Shown one piece after another: positions 56,158 to 64,000 of a stretch of DNA of 64,000 nt; position 1 is the stretch's first letter, and every line of letters starts with the position of its first letter. The stretch is from Thalassomonas viridans. GTDB taxonomy: Bacteria; Pseudomonadota; Gammaproteobacteria; Enterobacterales; Alteromonadaceae. Position numbers and translations under genes: made by a program. The stretch is taken from the NCBI RefSeq assembly GCF_000948985.2, contig NZ_CP059733.1:5456001-5520000 (forward strand), read 5' to 3'. The notes below the pieces were generated by a model. That model made no database searches. It saw nothing but the letters and a program-made list of their open reading frames with translations, and had not been told where the DNA came from.

Positions 56158-56344
56158 ATACGATTCCTTATTTTAGTGGTTAGTTCGTATCATTTGACGA
56201 TGCAGCCTTCCTCCTTATTCTCGGATGGCTGAAATATTTTACAAAAGTCTCCCAAACAGGAGGAAAACAGCGAATTCAACTTCCCCATTAACAGCAAATG
56301 GTTTACTTTAGCCGCACCTTGAATTTACTTAGATCTGAATATTA
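56158..56344. promoter_or_regulatory. Divergent promoter region EF-hand gene / HupE-like gene
   Basis: No gene is seen in 187 nt. Promoters for both flanking genes should lie here. No clear operator is seen. Confidence 0.45.
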
Positions 56345-57469
56345 ATGCCTTTCAAAGCCCTCGCCTGTATAGTGCTCTCCCTTATGCTGCTCACGGTAAA
56401 CGCTAATGCCCATATAAGCACCCCGTCACAGGCCAGCCTTTTTATCATTAGTGACAATGAGTATAAGCTTGAGTTGCAGCTGGATATTGTGCACCTGTTA
56501 CAGCAGGAAACCGGCCTGGAAGATGACGATAAAACCCTGATCCCAGCCCTGCAACAATTACCGCTGCCGGCTTTAATGAAGGCGCTTTATGCCAGCAGGG
56601 ACAAGCTGCAAAACGAAATTGTTGTCAATTTCAATGGTCAGCCCTTTCCCGTCAACAGCGTGCAGGCGCCAAGCTTACAACAAGTCAGACAAATACTGGC
56701 GAGTCCGCCCGGCACATCAGGCTACCAGCTCACCTTTGCCGGTTATGGCGATATGCCGGCCGATACCAGCAAGGTCAGCATCAGTTTTCCGGAAATGTTG
56801 GGAGATGTGTCTTTAGCGCTGGCGCGCCCCTACCAGACCTTTATTCTGGCTGGAAAAACCAGTGAGACTATCAGCCTGCAGCAAGGGGGATCCTTTTCCG
56901 GCGAACTGGCCGCGAAGATTACCACTTTTATCGACTATACCGTGCAGGGAGTGTTGCATATCATCCCTAAAGGCCTGGATCATATTTTATTCGTCCTGGC
57001 CCTGTTTTTACTTGCCGGGAAAATGTCTACCTTATTATGGCAGGTCAGCGCTTTTACCCTGGCCCACACTATCACCCTGGCCCTGGGAATTTTTGGCGTG
57101 GTTAACTTGCCCGCCAGTATTGTTGAGCCGCTGATAGCCTTATCCATAGCCTATGTTGCGGTGGAAAATATCTTCGCCCTGCAATTAAAAAAATGGCGTA
57201 TCCTGGTGATCTTTGCCTTCGGCTTATTACACGGCCTGGGCTTTGCTTCAGTATTGCTGGAGCTGGGACTGGCCCCGGGCCAGTATGTGTTAAGCCTGGT
57301 TGCCTTTAACATCGGCGTAGAGCTGGGGCAAATCGCCGTGATCCTGCTGGCTTTTGCTTGCGTCTGGTGGTGGCAAAGCAAAGACTGGTACCGTCAGCGC
57401 ATAGTGCAACCACTAAGCCTATTGGTTGCCGTAACGGGCTTATATTGGTTTGTTGAAAGGATTATCTGA
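56345..57469 (+). CDS. HupE/UreJ-like membrane protein with periplasmic domain
   Basis: The 374-residue protein has a signal peptide (cleavage near ANA, residue 22), a periplasmic domain of about 175 residues and a C-terminal membrane domain with six or more helices. The membrane part contains HIIPKGLDHILFVLALFLLAG, FTLAHTITLAL and LLHGLGFASVL, the conserved His-containing motifs of the HupE/UreJ-2 family. Members are linked to metal (nickel or cobalt) uptake, but this subfamily has no fixed substrate. A terminator follows. Confidence 0.88.
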   Translation: MPFKALACIVLSLMLLTVNANAHISTPSQASLFIISDNEYKLELQLDIVHLLQQETGLEDDDKTLIPALQQLPLPALMKALYASRDKLQNEIVVNFNGQPFPVNSVQAPSLQQVRQILASPPGTSGYQLTFAGYGDMPADTSKVSISFPEMLGDVSLALARPYQTFILAGKTSETISLQQGGSFSGELAAKITTFIDYTVQGVLHIIPKGLDHILFVLALFLLAGKMSTLLWQVSAFTLAHTITLALGIFGVVNLPASIVEPLIALSIAYVAVENIFALQLKKWRILVIFAFGLLHGLGFASVLLELGLAPGQYVLSLVAFNIGVELGQIAVILLAFACVWWWQSKDWYRQRIVQPLSLLVAVTGLYWFVERII

Positions 57470-57560
57470 AACCGCTGGTATTAAAAATATTGAAAACCAA
57501 AAAATCATCGTCACTCCTTCACATCCATGTGACCATGACATACCATTCGTCCTGAATATA

Positions 57561-57590
57561 AAACGAGCAACCAGGTTGCTCGTTTTTTAT
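57561..57590 (+). terminator. Terminator of the HupE-like gene
   Basis: CGAGCAACC (57564-57572) and GGTTGCTCG (57574-57582) form a perfect 9-bp stem, followed by TTTTTTAT. The hairpin has an A-run on its left, so it may serve the convergent nqrM gene too. Confidence 0.87.
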
Positions 57591-57649
57591 GTACGATAAG
57601 TGCTATTTGCCACAATCACATAACTGAGAATGAGTGTAACACTAAAGAA

Positions 57650-57871
57650 TTAAATATTTTTGATATCTATGCTGTTTTCTTTCAATGCCGCTTTGCGTTC
57701 ACGCTCCTGGCGTTTTTCGCAGGGGTTGTCGCAGTCACAGGCCTTCTCAATCCCCATGGAGGATAAACCGCCGCAGCTGCCAGCCAGGGTCTTTTGCTGG
57801 AAAATATAGCCCACAGCCATAGCCATGACTATGACCAGAAAGAAACCAAAAGTGATTAAAAATATTGTCAT
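57650..57871 (-). CDS. nqrM: Na+-NQR maturation factor NqrM
   Basis: The 73-residue protein has an N-terminal membrane helix (residues 2-24) followed by four conserved cysteines (SCGGLSS and CDCDNPCEKRQ), the hallmark of NqrM (DUF539). NqrM is needed to insert the iron center of the NqrD/NqrE subunits. It lies after apbE, as in Vibrio. Confidence 0.93.
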   Translation of the reverse strand: MTIFLITFGFFLVIVMAMAVGYIFQQKTLAGSCGGLSSMGIEKACDCDNPCEKRQERERKAALKENSIDIKNI

Positions 57872-57967
57872 GTGCGACCTCTATACAGCTTAATCTTATG
57901 CCTGCCCGGAAAATTAATCAAACTGCCGGATAACATCGTATGCTACCGGGCAGAGCAAAAAAATCGG

Positions 57968-59023
57968 CTACTTCAAAAATTGTACGAATTTTACCGTGCT
58001 TTGCTGTTCAAAGCCATCTTCTGTTTTAACAATAAACAAAGCAGCCAGATCATTTTCCTCAGCAAACGTCATCGCCTGCTTTTCTCCCATCACCATCATA
58101 GCCGTAGACAAGCCGTCCGCCGTCATCGAGGAAGGATGAATAACCGTCACGGATACCAGTTTATGGTTGATAGGTTTACCTGTATCCGGGTCAATAATAT
58201 GCGAAAAACGCTGGCCGTCGGCTTCGAAATAAATCCGGTAATCCCCGGATGTTGCCACGGCATTATCCTTAGGTACGATAATTTGTTGTACCGCCCGCTC
58301 AGTGGTAATGGGCTTTTCAATGGCTACATGCCATAACGAGCCGTTATGCTTAAAGCCCTTGAGGCGCATTTCACCGCCGATTTCCACCAGGTAATTCTGG
58401 TAACCATTGGCCTCGACTAACTCAGCCACCTTATCAACACCATAGCCTTTGGCAATCGTCGAGAGATCTACATATAAAGAAGGGAGCGCTTTCGCCAGTT
58501 TATGCTCGGCCAAAGTGAGCTTATCCAAACCGGTTTTTGCCTTGGTCTCCGCTAACAGCTCATCGCTGGGCACGGTTTCCGGACGGTATTCAGGGCCAAA
58601 GCCCCAGAGGTTCACCAATGGCCCCACGGTAACATCCAGCTTGCCGCCGGTGAGTTTGCCTAAACGTATCGCCTCTGCCATTACCCGCTCCAAACCTTCA
58701 GAAATAGCAACCGGTTCGCCTGAGGTCGATTTATTAAACAGAGACAATTCCGAGTTGGGAATATAGGTGGACATTTCCTGGTTCACCTGTTTCAGCAATG
58801 CGTTAATTTTTTCATGAACCTGTTTATTCTCAACGTCCTGTTCATCCCCTATCAGCTTAACTGTATAGGTTGTGCCCATAGTATTGCCCTGGAGCAAAAC
58901 CTCTTGCTTACCTGATTTCTGATTATTGTCCGAACAGGAAAATAAAAAGGCGAGTGTCAGAGCCAACAGCCAATTCCTGGAAATAATAAACCTGCTTTGC
59001 TTTAAAACTTGTCCGGTCTTCAT
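57968..59023 (-). CDS. apbE: FAD:protein FMN transferase
   Basis: The 351-residue lipoprotein (signal peptide, lipobox LFSC, Cys30) is an ApbE family flavin transferase with SGEPVAISEGLERVMAEAIRLGKLTGGKLDVTVGPLVNLWGFGP and HIIDPDTGKP. It attaches FMN covalently to Thr residues in NqrB and NqrC from the periplasmic side. It precedes nqrM and follows nqrF, as in Vibrio, with a terminator between it and nqrF, so it may be transcribed apart. Confidence 0.96.
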   Translation of the reverse strand: MKTGQVLKQSRFIISRNWLLALTLAFLFSCSDNNQKSGKQEVLLQGNTMGTTYTVKLIGDEQDVENKQVHEKINALLKQVNQEMSTYIPNSELSLFNKSTSGEPVAISEGLERVMAEAIRLGKLTGGKLDVTVGPLVNLWGFGPEYRPETVPSDELLAETKAKTGLDKLTLAEHKLAKALPSLYVDLSTIAKGYGVDKVAELVEANGYQNYLVEIGGEMRLKGFKHNGSLWHVAIEKPITTERAVQQIIVPKDNAVATSGDYRIYFEADGQRFSHIIDPDTGKPINHKLVSVTVIHPSSMTADGLSTAMMVMGEKQAMTFAEENDLAALFIVKTEDGFEQQSTVKFVQFLK

Positions 59024-59126
59024 GTGAAAAAACCACTCCTGATATCAATTTTTAACGGACGGAAAGGCTTCCGTACAAACCTTCTCCTTCACTTCCCTGC
59101 GAGCGCAGGACAAATACTTCCGTGTA

Positions 59127-59161
59127 TAAAAAAGGCGATTGTCTACTATCAGACAATCGCC
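59127..59161 (-). terminator. Terminator of the nqr operon
   Basis: GGCGATTGTCT (59134-59144) and AGACAATCGCC (59151-59161) pair perfectly, and on the minus strand they are followed by TTTTTTATAC. It lies about 22 nt after the nqrF stop codon. Confidence 0.92.
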
Positions 59162-59183
59162 TCTGCGCTAATGTAATAGCTGT

Positions 59184-60407
59184 TTAGCCGCCGAAGTCAT
59201 CTAACATGATGTTTTCGTCTTCCACGCCTAAATCTTTAAGCATGTGAATTACGGCCGCGTTCATCATCGGTGGCCCACACATGTAGTACTCACAATCTTC
59301 AGGCGCTTCGTGGTCCTTCAGATAGTTTTCATACAGTACGTTGTGGATAAAGCCGGTCATACCGTCCCAGTTATCTTCAGGTTGCGGATCCGACAGGGCT
59401 ACATGCCATTCGAAGTTGTCGTTATCAGCCGCCAGGCCGTTAAAGTCATCTTCATAGAACATTTCACGCAATGAACGGGCACCATACCAGAAGCTCATCT
59501 TACGCTTGGATTTCAAACGCTTAAGCTGGTCGAAGATATGAGAACGCATTGGCGCCATACCGGCACCACCACCGATAAAGACCATTTCCGCATCGGTTTC
59601 TTTGGCGAAGAATTCACCGAACGGACCAGAAATGGTTACCTTATCGCCAGGCTTAAGGCTGAAGATGTAAGAAGACATCTTACCGGCCGGTAAATGCAGT
59701 TTACCCGGAGGAGGCGTAGCGATACGCACGTTCAGCATGATAATGCCTTCTTCTTCCGGATAGTTCGCCATTGAATAGGCACGCAGGGTGTCTGTGTCCA
59801 CTTTAGATTCTACATCGAAGAAACCAAAGTGCTCCCAGTCGCCGCGATATTGCTCTTCAATATCGAAATCTTTGTATTTCACGTGGTGGGCTGGTGCTTC
59901 AATCTGAATATAACCACCTGCACGGAAAGGTACAGACTCACCGTCAGGAATTCTTAACTTCAGCTCTTTAATGAAGGTGGCTTTGTTATCGTTGGAGATA
60001 ACTTCACATTCCCACTGCTGAACACCGAAGATTTCGTCTTCTAACTCAATATCCATGTCCTGCTTAACCGCAACCTGACATGAAAGACGACAACCTTCCC
60101 TTGCTTCACGCTTAGTAATATGTCCTAACTCTGTCGGCAGGATATCACCGCCGCCTGAATGTACATGGACACGACACTGGCCACAAGTACCACCGCCACC
60201 ACAGGCGGAAGGCACGAAAATACCCTGATCCGCCAAAGCGCCTAATAGCTTGCCGCCGGCAGCCGTAGTGACCGCTTTTTCCGGATCACCGTTAATTGCT
60301 ATCGTTACGTCTCCCGAAGACACCAGCTTGGACTTAGCGAATAAAATCACCAATACCAGGGCCAGTACTATTAGGGTAAACATCGATACGCCGAGAACTA
60401 TTTCCAT
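59184..60407 (-). CDS. nqrF: Na+-NQR subunit F
   Basis: The 407-residue protein has one N-terminal membrane helix, a 2Fe-2S ferredoxin domain with [13 protein letters not shown], an FAD domain ([13 protein letters not shown]) and an NADH domain ([13 protein letters not shown]). It oxidises NADH and starts the electron path of the sodium pump. It is the last gene of nqrABCDEF, 67 nt after nqrE. Confidence 0.98.
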   Translation of the reverse strand: MEIVLGVSMFTLIVLALVLVILFAKSKLVSSGDVTIAINGDPEKAVTTAAGGKLLGALADQGIFVPSACGGGGTCGQCRVHVHSGGGDILPTELGHITKREAREGCRLSCQVAVKQDMDIELEDEIFGVQQWECEVISNDNKATFIKELKLRIPDGESVPFRAGGYIQIEAPAHHVKYKDFDIEEQYRGDWEHFGFFDVESKVDTDTLRAYSMANYPEEEGIIMLNVRIATPPPGKLHLPAGKMSSYIFSLKPGDKVTISGPFGEFFAKETDAEMVFIGGGAGMAPMRSHIFDQLKRLKSKRKMSFWYGARSLREMFYEDDFNGLAADNDNFEWHVALSDPQPEDNWDGMTGFIHNVLYENYLKDHEAPEDCEYYMCGPPMMNAAVIHMLKDLGVEDENIMLDDFGG

Positions 60408-60474
60408 CGACTTTTCCTTTACACTTCTCTAAGGGTCCCGGTAGGCCAAAGCCACACCGGAACCGACATTAACC

Positions 60475-61098
60475 TTACAGGGAGATACCACCGAAAGAAA
60501 GAAAGCCGAACGCCATCAATCCTGCAGTAATAAACGTAATACCTAAACCTTTCAAACCGTCCGGTACATCGGAGTACTTCATCTTTTCACGAAGACCCGC
60601 CAGCAGGACAATAGCCAGCATCCAACCGACACCGCTGCCTAAGCCGTAAACAAAGCTTTCGCCTAAGGTCAGGTTTTTTGCCACCATAAAAGAAACCGCG
60701 CCGAAAATCGCACAGTTTACCGTGATCAAAGGTAAGAAGATCCCAAGGGCCTGGTATAAGGCTGGGAAGTACTTATCCAGCACCATTTCCAGGATTTGTA
60801 CCAGGGCCGCGATAACACCGATAAAGGTGATGAACGACAGGAAGCTCAAATCAATGGACTTGGCCGGATCGGTAATGCCCATAAGGCCGTCTAATGCGCC
60901 CGGTGCCAAAATGGCCTGATAGATGATCTGGTTAACGGGAACCGCCAAACCCAGTACCACAACAACCGCAACACCTAAGCCGATAGCCGTGCTGACTTTC
61001 TTGGAAACCGCCAGGAAAGTACACATACCAAGGAAGAAGCTTAACGCCATATTTTCAATAAATATGGTCTTAATAAAAATACTTAAATAATGTTCCAC
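60475..61098 (-). CDS. nqrE: Na+-NQR subunit E
   Basis: The 207-residue protein is an NqrE/RnfA family subunit with six membrane helices and the conserved [17 protein letters not shown] and VNCAIFGAV (Cys) segments. NqrD and NqrE together ligate an iron center in the membrane. It is 4 nt after nqrD. Confidence 0.98.
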   Translation of the reverse strand: MEHYLSIFIKTIFIENMALSFFLGMCTFLAVSKKVSTAIGLGVAVVVVLGLAVPVNQIIYQAILAPGALDGLMGITDPAKSIDLSFLSFITFIGVIAALVQILEMVLDKYFPALYQALGIFLPLITVNCAIFGAVSFMVAKNLTLGESFVYGLGSGVGWMLAIVLLAGLREKMKYSDVPDGLKGLGITFITAGLMAFGFLSFGGISL

Positions 61099-61102
61099 GG
61101 TA

Positions 61103-61726
61103 TTAATCCTTCTCTACTTGGTCAGGTTTTGCCTGGCGAATCGCCCAGATAGTCAACCCGATAATGAAGAATGAACTAAATGGCAATACCAATAAGCCGT
61201 TACCCTGGTACCAGCCGCCATTTTGCACTAATGGCAGGATTTCATAACCAAATAAGGTACCGAAACCGAACAGTTCGCGGAAGAAAGCAACTGTGATCAG
61301 GATAAAGCCGTAACCTAAGCCGTTACCAATACCGTCAAGGAAACTTACGCCCGGCTTTTCTTTCATAGCAAAAGCTTCGGCGCGGCCCATAACGATACAG
61401 TTGGTAATAATCAGGCCTATATAAACCGACAACTCTTTCGACAATTGATAAGAGAAGGCTTTAAGCACCTGGTCAACCACGATTACCAGTGATGCGATAA
61501 TCGCCATTTGCACGATAATACGCACGCTGGACGGGATCTGGTTACGGATGATCGAAATAAATAAATTCGAAAACGCCGTTACCATAACAACCGCTATGGT
61601 CATTACCATGGCATTGGCCATTGAGCTGGTGACCGCCAGCGCAGAACAGATACCCAGTACCTGTAAGGCAATCGGGTTATTGTCGACTATGGGAGCCGTA
61701 AGAACTTTTTTAGCTTCTGAAGCCAT
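61103..61726 (-). CDS. nqrD: Na+-NQR subunit D
   Basis: The 207-residue protein is an NqrD/RnfE family subunit with six membrane helices and the Cys-containing segments [10 protein letters not shown] and [16 protein letters not shown]. It pairs with NqrE in an inverted topology. It is 2 nt after nqrC. Confidence 0.98.
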   Translation of the reverse strand: MASEAKKVLTAPIVDNNPIALQVLGICSALAVTSSMANAMVMTIAVVMVTAFSNLFISIIRNQIPSSVRIIVQMAIIASLVIVVDQVLKAFSYQLSKELSVYIGLIITNCIVMGRAEAFAMKEKPGVSFLDGIGNGLGYGFILITVAFFRELFGFGTLFGYEILPLVQNGGWYQGNGLLVLPFSSFFIIGLTIWAIRQAKPDQVEKD

Positions 61727-61728
61727 GA

Positions 61729-62508
61729 TTACATTCCTCCGTCACGAAGTTGAGTGCGGAATTTAGTGATAAACGGACCGTATCCCTCGTCACCTAACCA
61801 GAAGTGTAAGGTATGTTCTACGCCGTTACTGGTTAATGTTGCGCCGGATAAACCGTCAACACCGTGTACATCACCGGCTTTAGCACCGCCTTTAACCAGT
61901 TTGATAGCAATATTGTTTTGCTCATCAAACATTTTCTTACCCGGCCACAAGGCTTTCCAGTTAGGGTTAAGCACTTCCGCGCCCAGGCCCGGAGTTTCTT
62001 TTAATTCCGAGTAAACGACACTGCGTACGGTGTTTAAGTCAGGAGCCAGGCCGATAAAACCGGACATCAGATCCCACAGACCGCTGCCGATAATAGGCAG
62101 AACGATAGTGGTAACCTTACCGCTGTCATCTTTAACCAGGTAAATCACGGCATTGTCGGCACGACGGTTGATACCGGCGATATCGTTTTTCGGTTTTGAG
62201 CTCTTGGTCACGTCACGGGAATCGCGACGCTCGTCAAACATATCGGTGTTGCCTTCGACAAAGTCACCTGAGTCCAGGTCGATCATCTTAGCTTCAATAT
62301 ATTTAGCGTAAGTACCCTTAACGTCTTTACCTGCCTGCTCTAATAAACCGGCGGCTTCCAAAATCTTGGTTTGCTTATCCAGCAAACGGTTAGAAGTTTG
62401 CAAAGGTTTAAGGCCAACGGCGGAAATAGAGACTAACGCCGCACACACCAAACAAACAATGAAAACAAAAATCAGCGTTTTGCCGAAAGTTTCTTTATTA
62501 CTGGACAT
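61729..62508 (-). CDS. nqrC: Na+-NQR subunit C
   Basis: The start at 62508 ([13 protein letters not shown], 259 residues) is used; a longer frame from 62517 is less likely. One N-terminal membrane helix is followed by a periplasmic FMN-binding domain with the flavinylation motif [10 protein letters not shown] (the second Thr carries FMN). ApbE in this window should modify it. It overlaps the end of nqrB by 11 nt. Confidence 0.98.
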   Translation of the reverse strand: MSSNKETFGKTLIFVFIVCLVCAALVSISAVGLKPLQTSNRLLDKQTKILEAAGLLEQAGKDVKGTYAKYIEAKMIDLDSGDFVEGNTDMFDERRDSRDVTKSSKPKNDIAGINRRADNAVIYLVKDDSGKVTTIVLPIIGSGLWDLMSGFIGLAPDLNTVRSVVYSELKETPGLGAEVLNPNWKALWPGKKMFDEQNNIAIKLVKGGAKAGDVHGVDGLSGATLTSNGVEHTLHFWLGDEGYGPFITKFRTQLRDGGM

Positions 62509-63712
62509 TACGCGCAAGCCTCCGTTTCACGTTTGCCTGTACCACAAAGTAATCGAACAGTGGCGCAAATAAGTTGGCAAATAAGATAGCTAACATCATG
62601 CCTTCAGGGAAAGCCGGGTTAACGACACGAATTAATACCACCATGACACCTACTAAGGCACCAAACCAGTATTTACCTGTGTTGGTGAAAGAAGCAGATA
62701 CCGGGTCGGTTGCCATAAACATCATACCAAAGGCAAAACCACCAACCACTAAGTGCCAGTGCCAAGGCATGGCAAACATGGCATTGGTATCGCTGCCGAT
62801 AGCATTAAATAAGGTAGCAGTTGCCGCCATACCTAAGAACACACCTAAAACGATGCGCCATGAGGCTATACCTTTATAAAGGATATAGGCGCCGCCAACT
62901 AAAATAGCAGCAGTAGACACTTCGCCGACAGACCCTGGAACAAAGCCCCAGAAAGCATCCCACCAGTCGGCATTCATGCTGTAGTCGATAGTACCCGGAG
63001 TTGCTGCGGCAAAAGCACTTAATGAAGTAGCGCCTGAGAAGCCGTCAACAGCTACCCATACCGCGTCACCTGAGATTTCACCCGGGTAAGCGAAGAATAA
63101 GAAGGCACGACCCGCCAATGCCGGGTTCAAGAAGTTTTTACCTGTACCGCCGAATACTTCCTTGGCGATAACCACACCGAAGGTAATACCGATAGCCACC
63201 TGCCATAAAGGAATAGAAGCAGGCACGATCAGGGCAAATAAAATAGAGGTAACGAAGAAACCTTCGTTCACTTCATGTTTACGTACCGCGGCAAAGAGTA
63301 CTTCCCAGAAACCACCGACAACAAAGGTCACGGCATAAATAGGCAGGAAGAACATGGCGCCGTACAGCATCATACTGAACCAGCCGGAATCAGCTCCCAG
63401 GCTGCCGCCAAGCATTTCAAATAAACCAACCTGCCAGGTATCAGGTAAGGCATAACCGGCCGCCATGGCTTCAACCGCCTGGTAACCTATGTTGTACATA
63501 CCAAAGAACATCGCCGGGAATACAGCCAACCAGACGGTGATCATAATACGCTTAAGATCTATGCTGTCACGCACATGGGTTTTGCCTTTAGTGACATAAC
63601 CCGGGGTAAATAAACCTGTGGCAATGGCTTCGTAAAGGGCAAACCACTTCTCATGTTTGCCGCCTTTTTCAAAATGCGGCTCAATATCTTCAATAAACTT
63701 TTTCAAGCCCAT
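62498..63712 (-). CDS. nqrB: Na+-NQR subunit B
   Basis: The start at 63712 ([14 protein letters not shown], 404 residues) is used; an earlier Met 11 codons upstream is in the nqrA tail. About ten membrane helices and the flavinylation site [10 protein letters not shown] (Thr-linked FMN) are visible, and the FMN is attached by ApbE. It holds the quinone site and part of the sodium path. The start overlaps the end of nqrA. Confidence 0.98.
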   Translation of the reverse strand: MGLKKFIEDIEPHFEKGGKHEKWFALYEAIATGLFTPGYVTKGKTHVRDSIDLKRIMITVWLAVFPAMFFGMYNIGYQAVEAMAAGYALPDTWQVGLFEMLGGSLGADSGWFSMMLYGAMFFLPIYAVTFVVGGFWEVLFAAVRKHEVNEGFFVTSILFALIVPASIPLWQVAIGITFGVVIAKEVFGGTGKNFLNPALAGRAFLFFAYPGEISGDAVWVAVDGFSGATSLSAFAAATPGTIDYSMNADWWDAFWGFVPGSVGEVSTAAILVGGAYILYKGIASWRIVLGVFLGMAATATLFNAIGSDTNAMFAMPWHWHLVVGGFAFGMMFMATDPVSASFTNTGKYWFGALVGVMVVLIRVVNPAFPEGMMLAILFANLFAPLFDYFVVQANVKRRLARNVQ

Positions 63713-63714
63713 GT

Positions 63715-64000
<286 letters not shown>

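Overview
The window looks like chromosomal DNA of a marine gammaproteobacterium, most likely Alteromonadales of the Colwelliaceae/Thalassomonas type. This placement is an inference from gene content and order: a mla-kds-lpt-rpoN-rapZ block, a recX-alaS-lysC-csrA block, and a Na+-translocating NADH:quinone reductase operon with apbE and nqrM. Core blocks alternate with accessory islands.

Layout. 1-7.3 kb: minus-strand accessory cluster with a partial protein carrying a nucleotidyltransferase-like motif, a chemoreceptor, a small unknown protein, a lipoprotein, two related membrane proteins and a double lamin-tail-domain protein. 7.8-9.5 kb: two small secreted EF-hand proteins and a PlsC-like acyltransferase. 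9.9-16.1 kb: a cassette of a tiny Sec-type peptide with four cysteines, a MacA/HlyD-like adaptor, an ABC ATPase, a two-module FtsX/MacB permease and three exported thioredoxin-fold proteins. 16-33.5 kb: GNAT protein, then the conserved cell-envelope block murA-ibaG-mlaBCDEF (minus) divergent from yrbG-kdsD-kdsC-lptC-lptA-lptB-rpoN-hpf-ptsN-rapZ-npr-mgtE (plus), then pmbA and darP. 33.5-38.8 kb: a class I lanthipeptide locus (lanC, lanB, four precursor genes, one with a nonsense mutation) with no local exporter or protease. 39.5-41.5 kb: a duplicated tRNA-Ser/tRNA-Arg array enclosing a two-gene unknown operon and a decayed tRNA. 42-46.6 kb: csrA, lysC, alaS, recX. 46.8-57.5 kb: BACON-type lipoprotein, metallo-beta-lactamase-fold hydrolase, dinB, an ECF sigma operon whose first gene is split by an intact ISAs1-family element, an EF-hand protein and a HupE-like protein. 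57.6-64 kb: nqrM, apbE and nqrFEDCB with the 3' end of nqrA.

How the genes work together. The core blocks build and maintain the outer membrane (UDP-GlcNAc commitment to peptidoglycan, phospholipid retrograde transport, Kdo synthesis, LPS export) next to nitrogen-PTS regulators and sigma-54, and supply sodium-motive respiration with its flavin-insertion factors. The accessory islands hold the least described material: the four-Cys peptide/MacAB-like/thioredoxin cassette, the lanthipeptide locus, and the lamin-tail-domain membrane cluster. Dispersed intergenic repeats and terminator hairpins sit at several gene ends.
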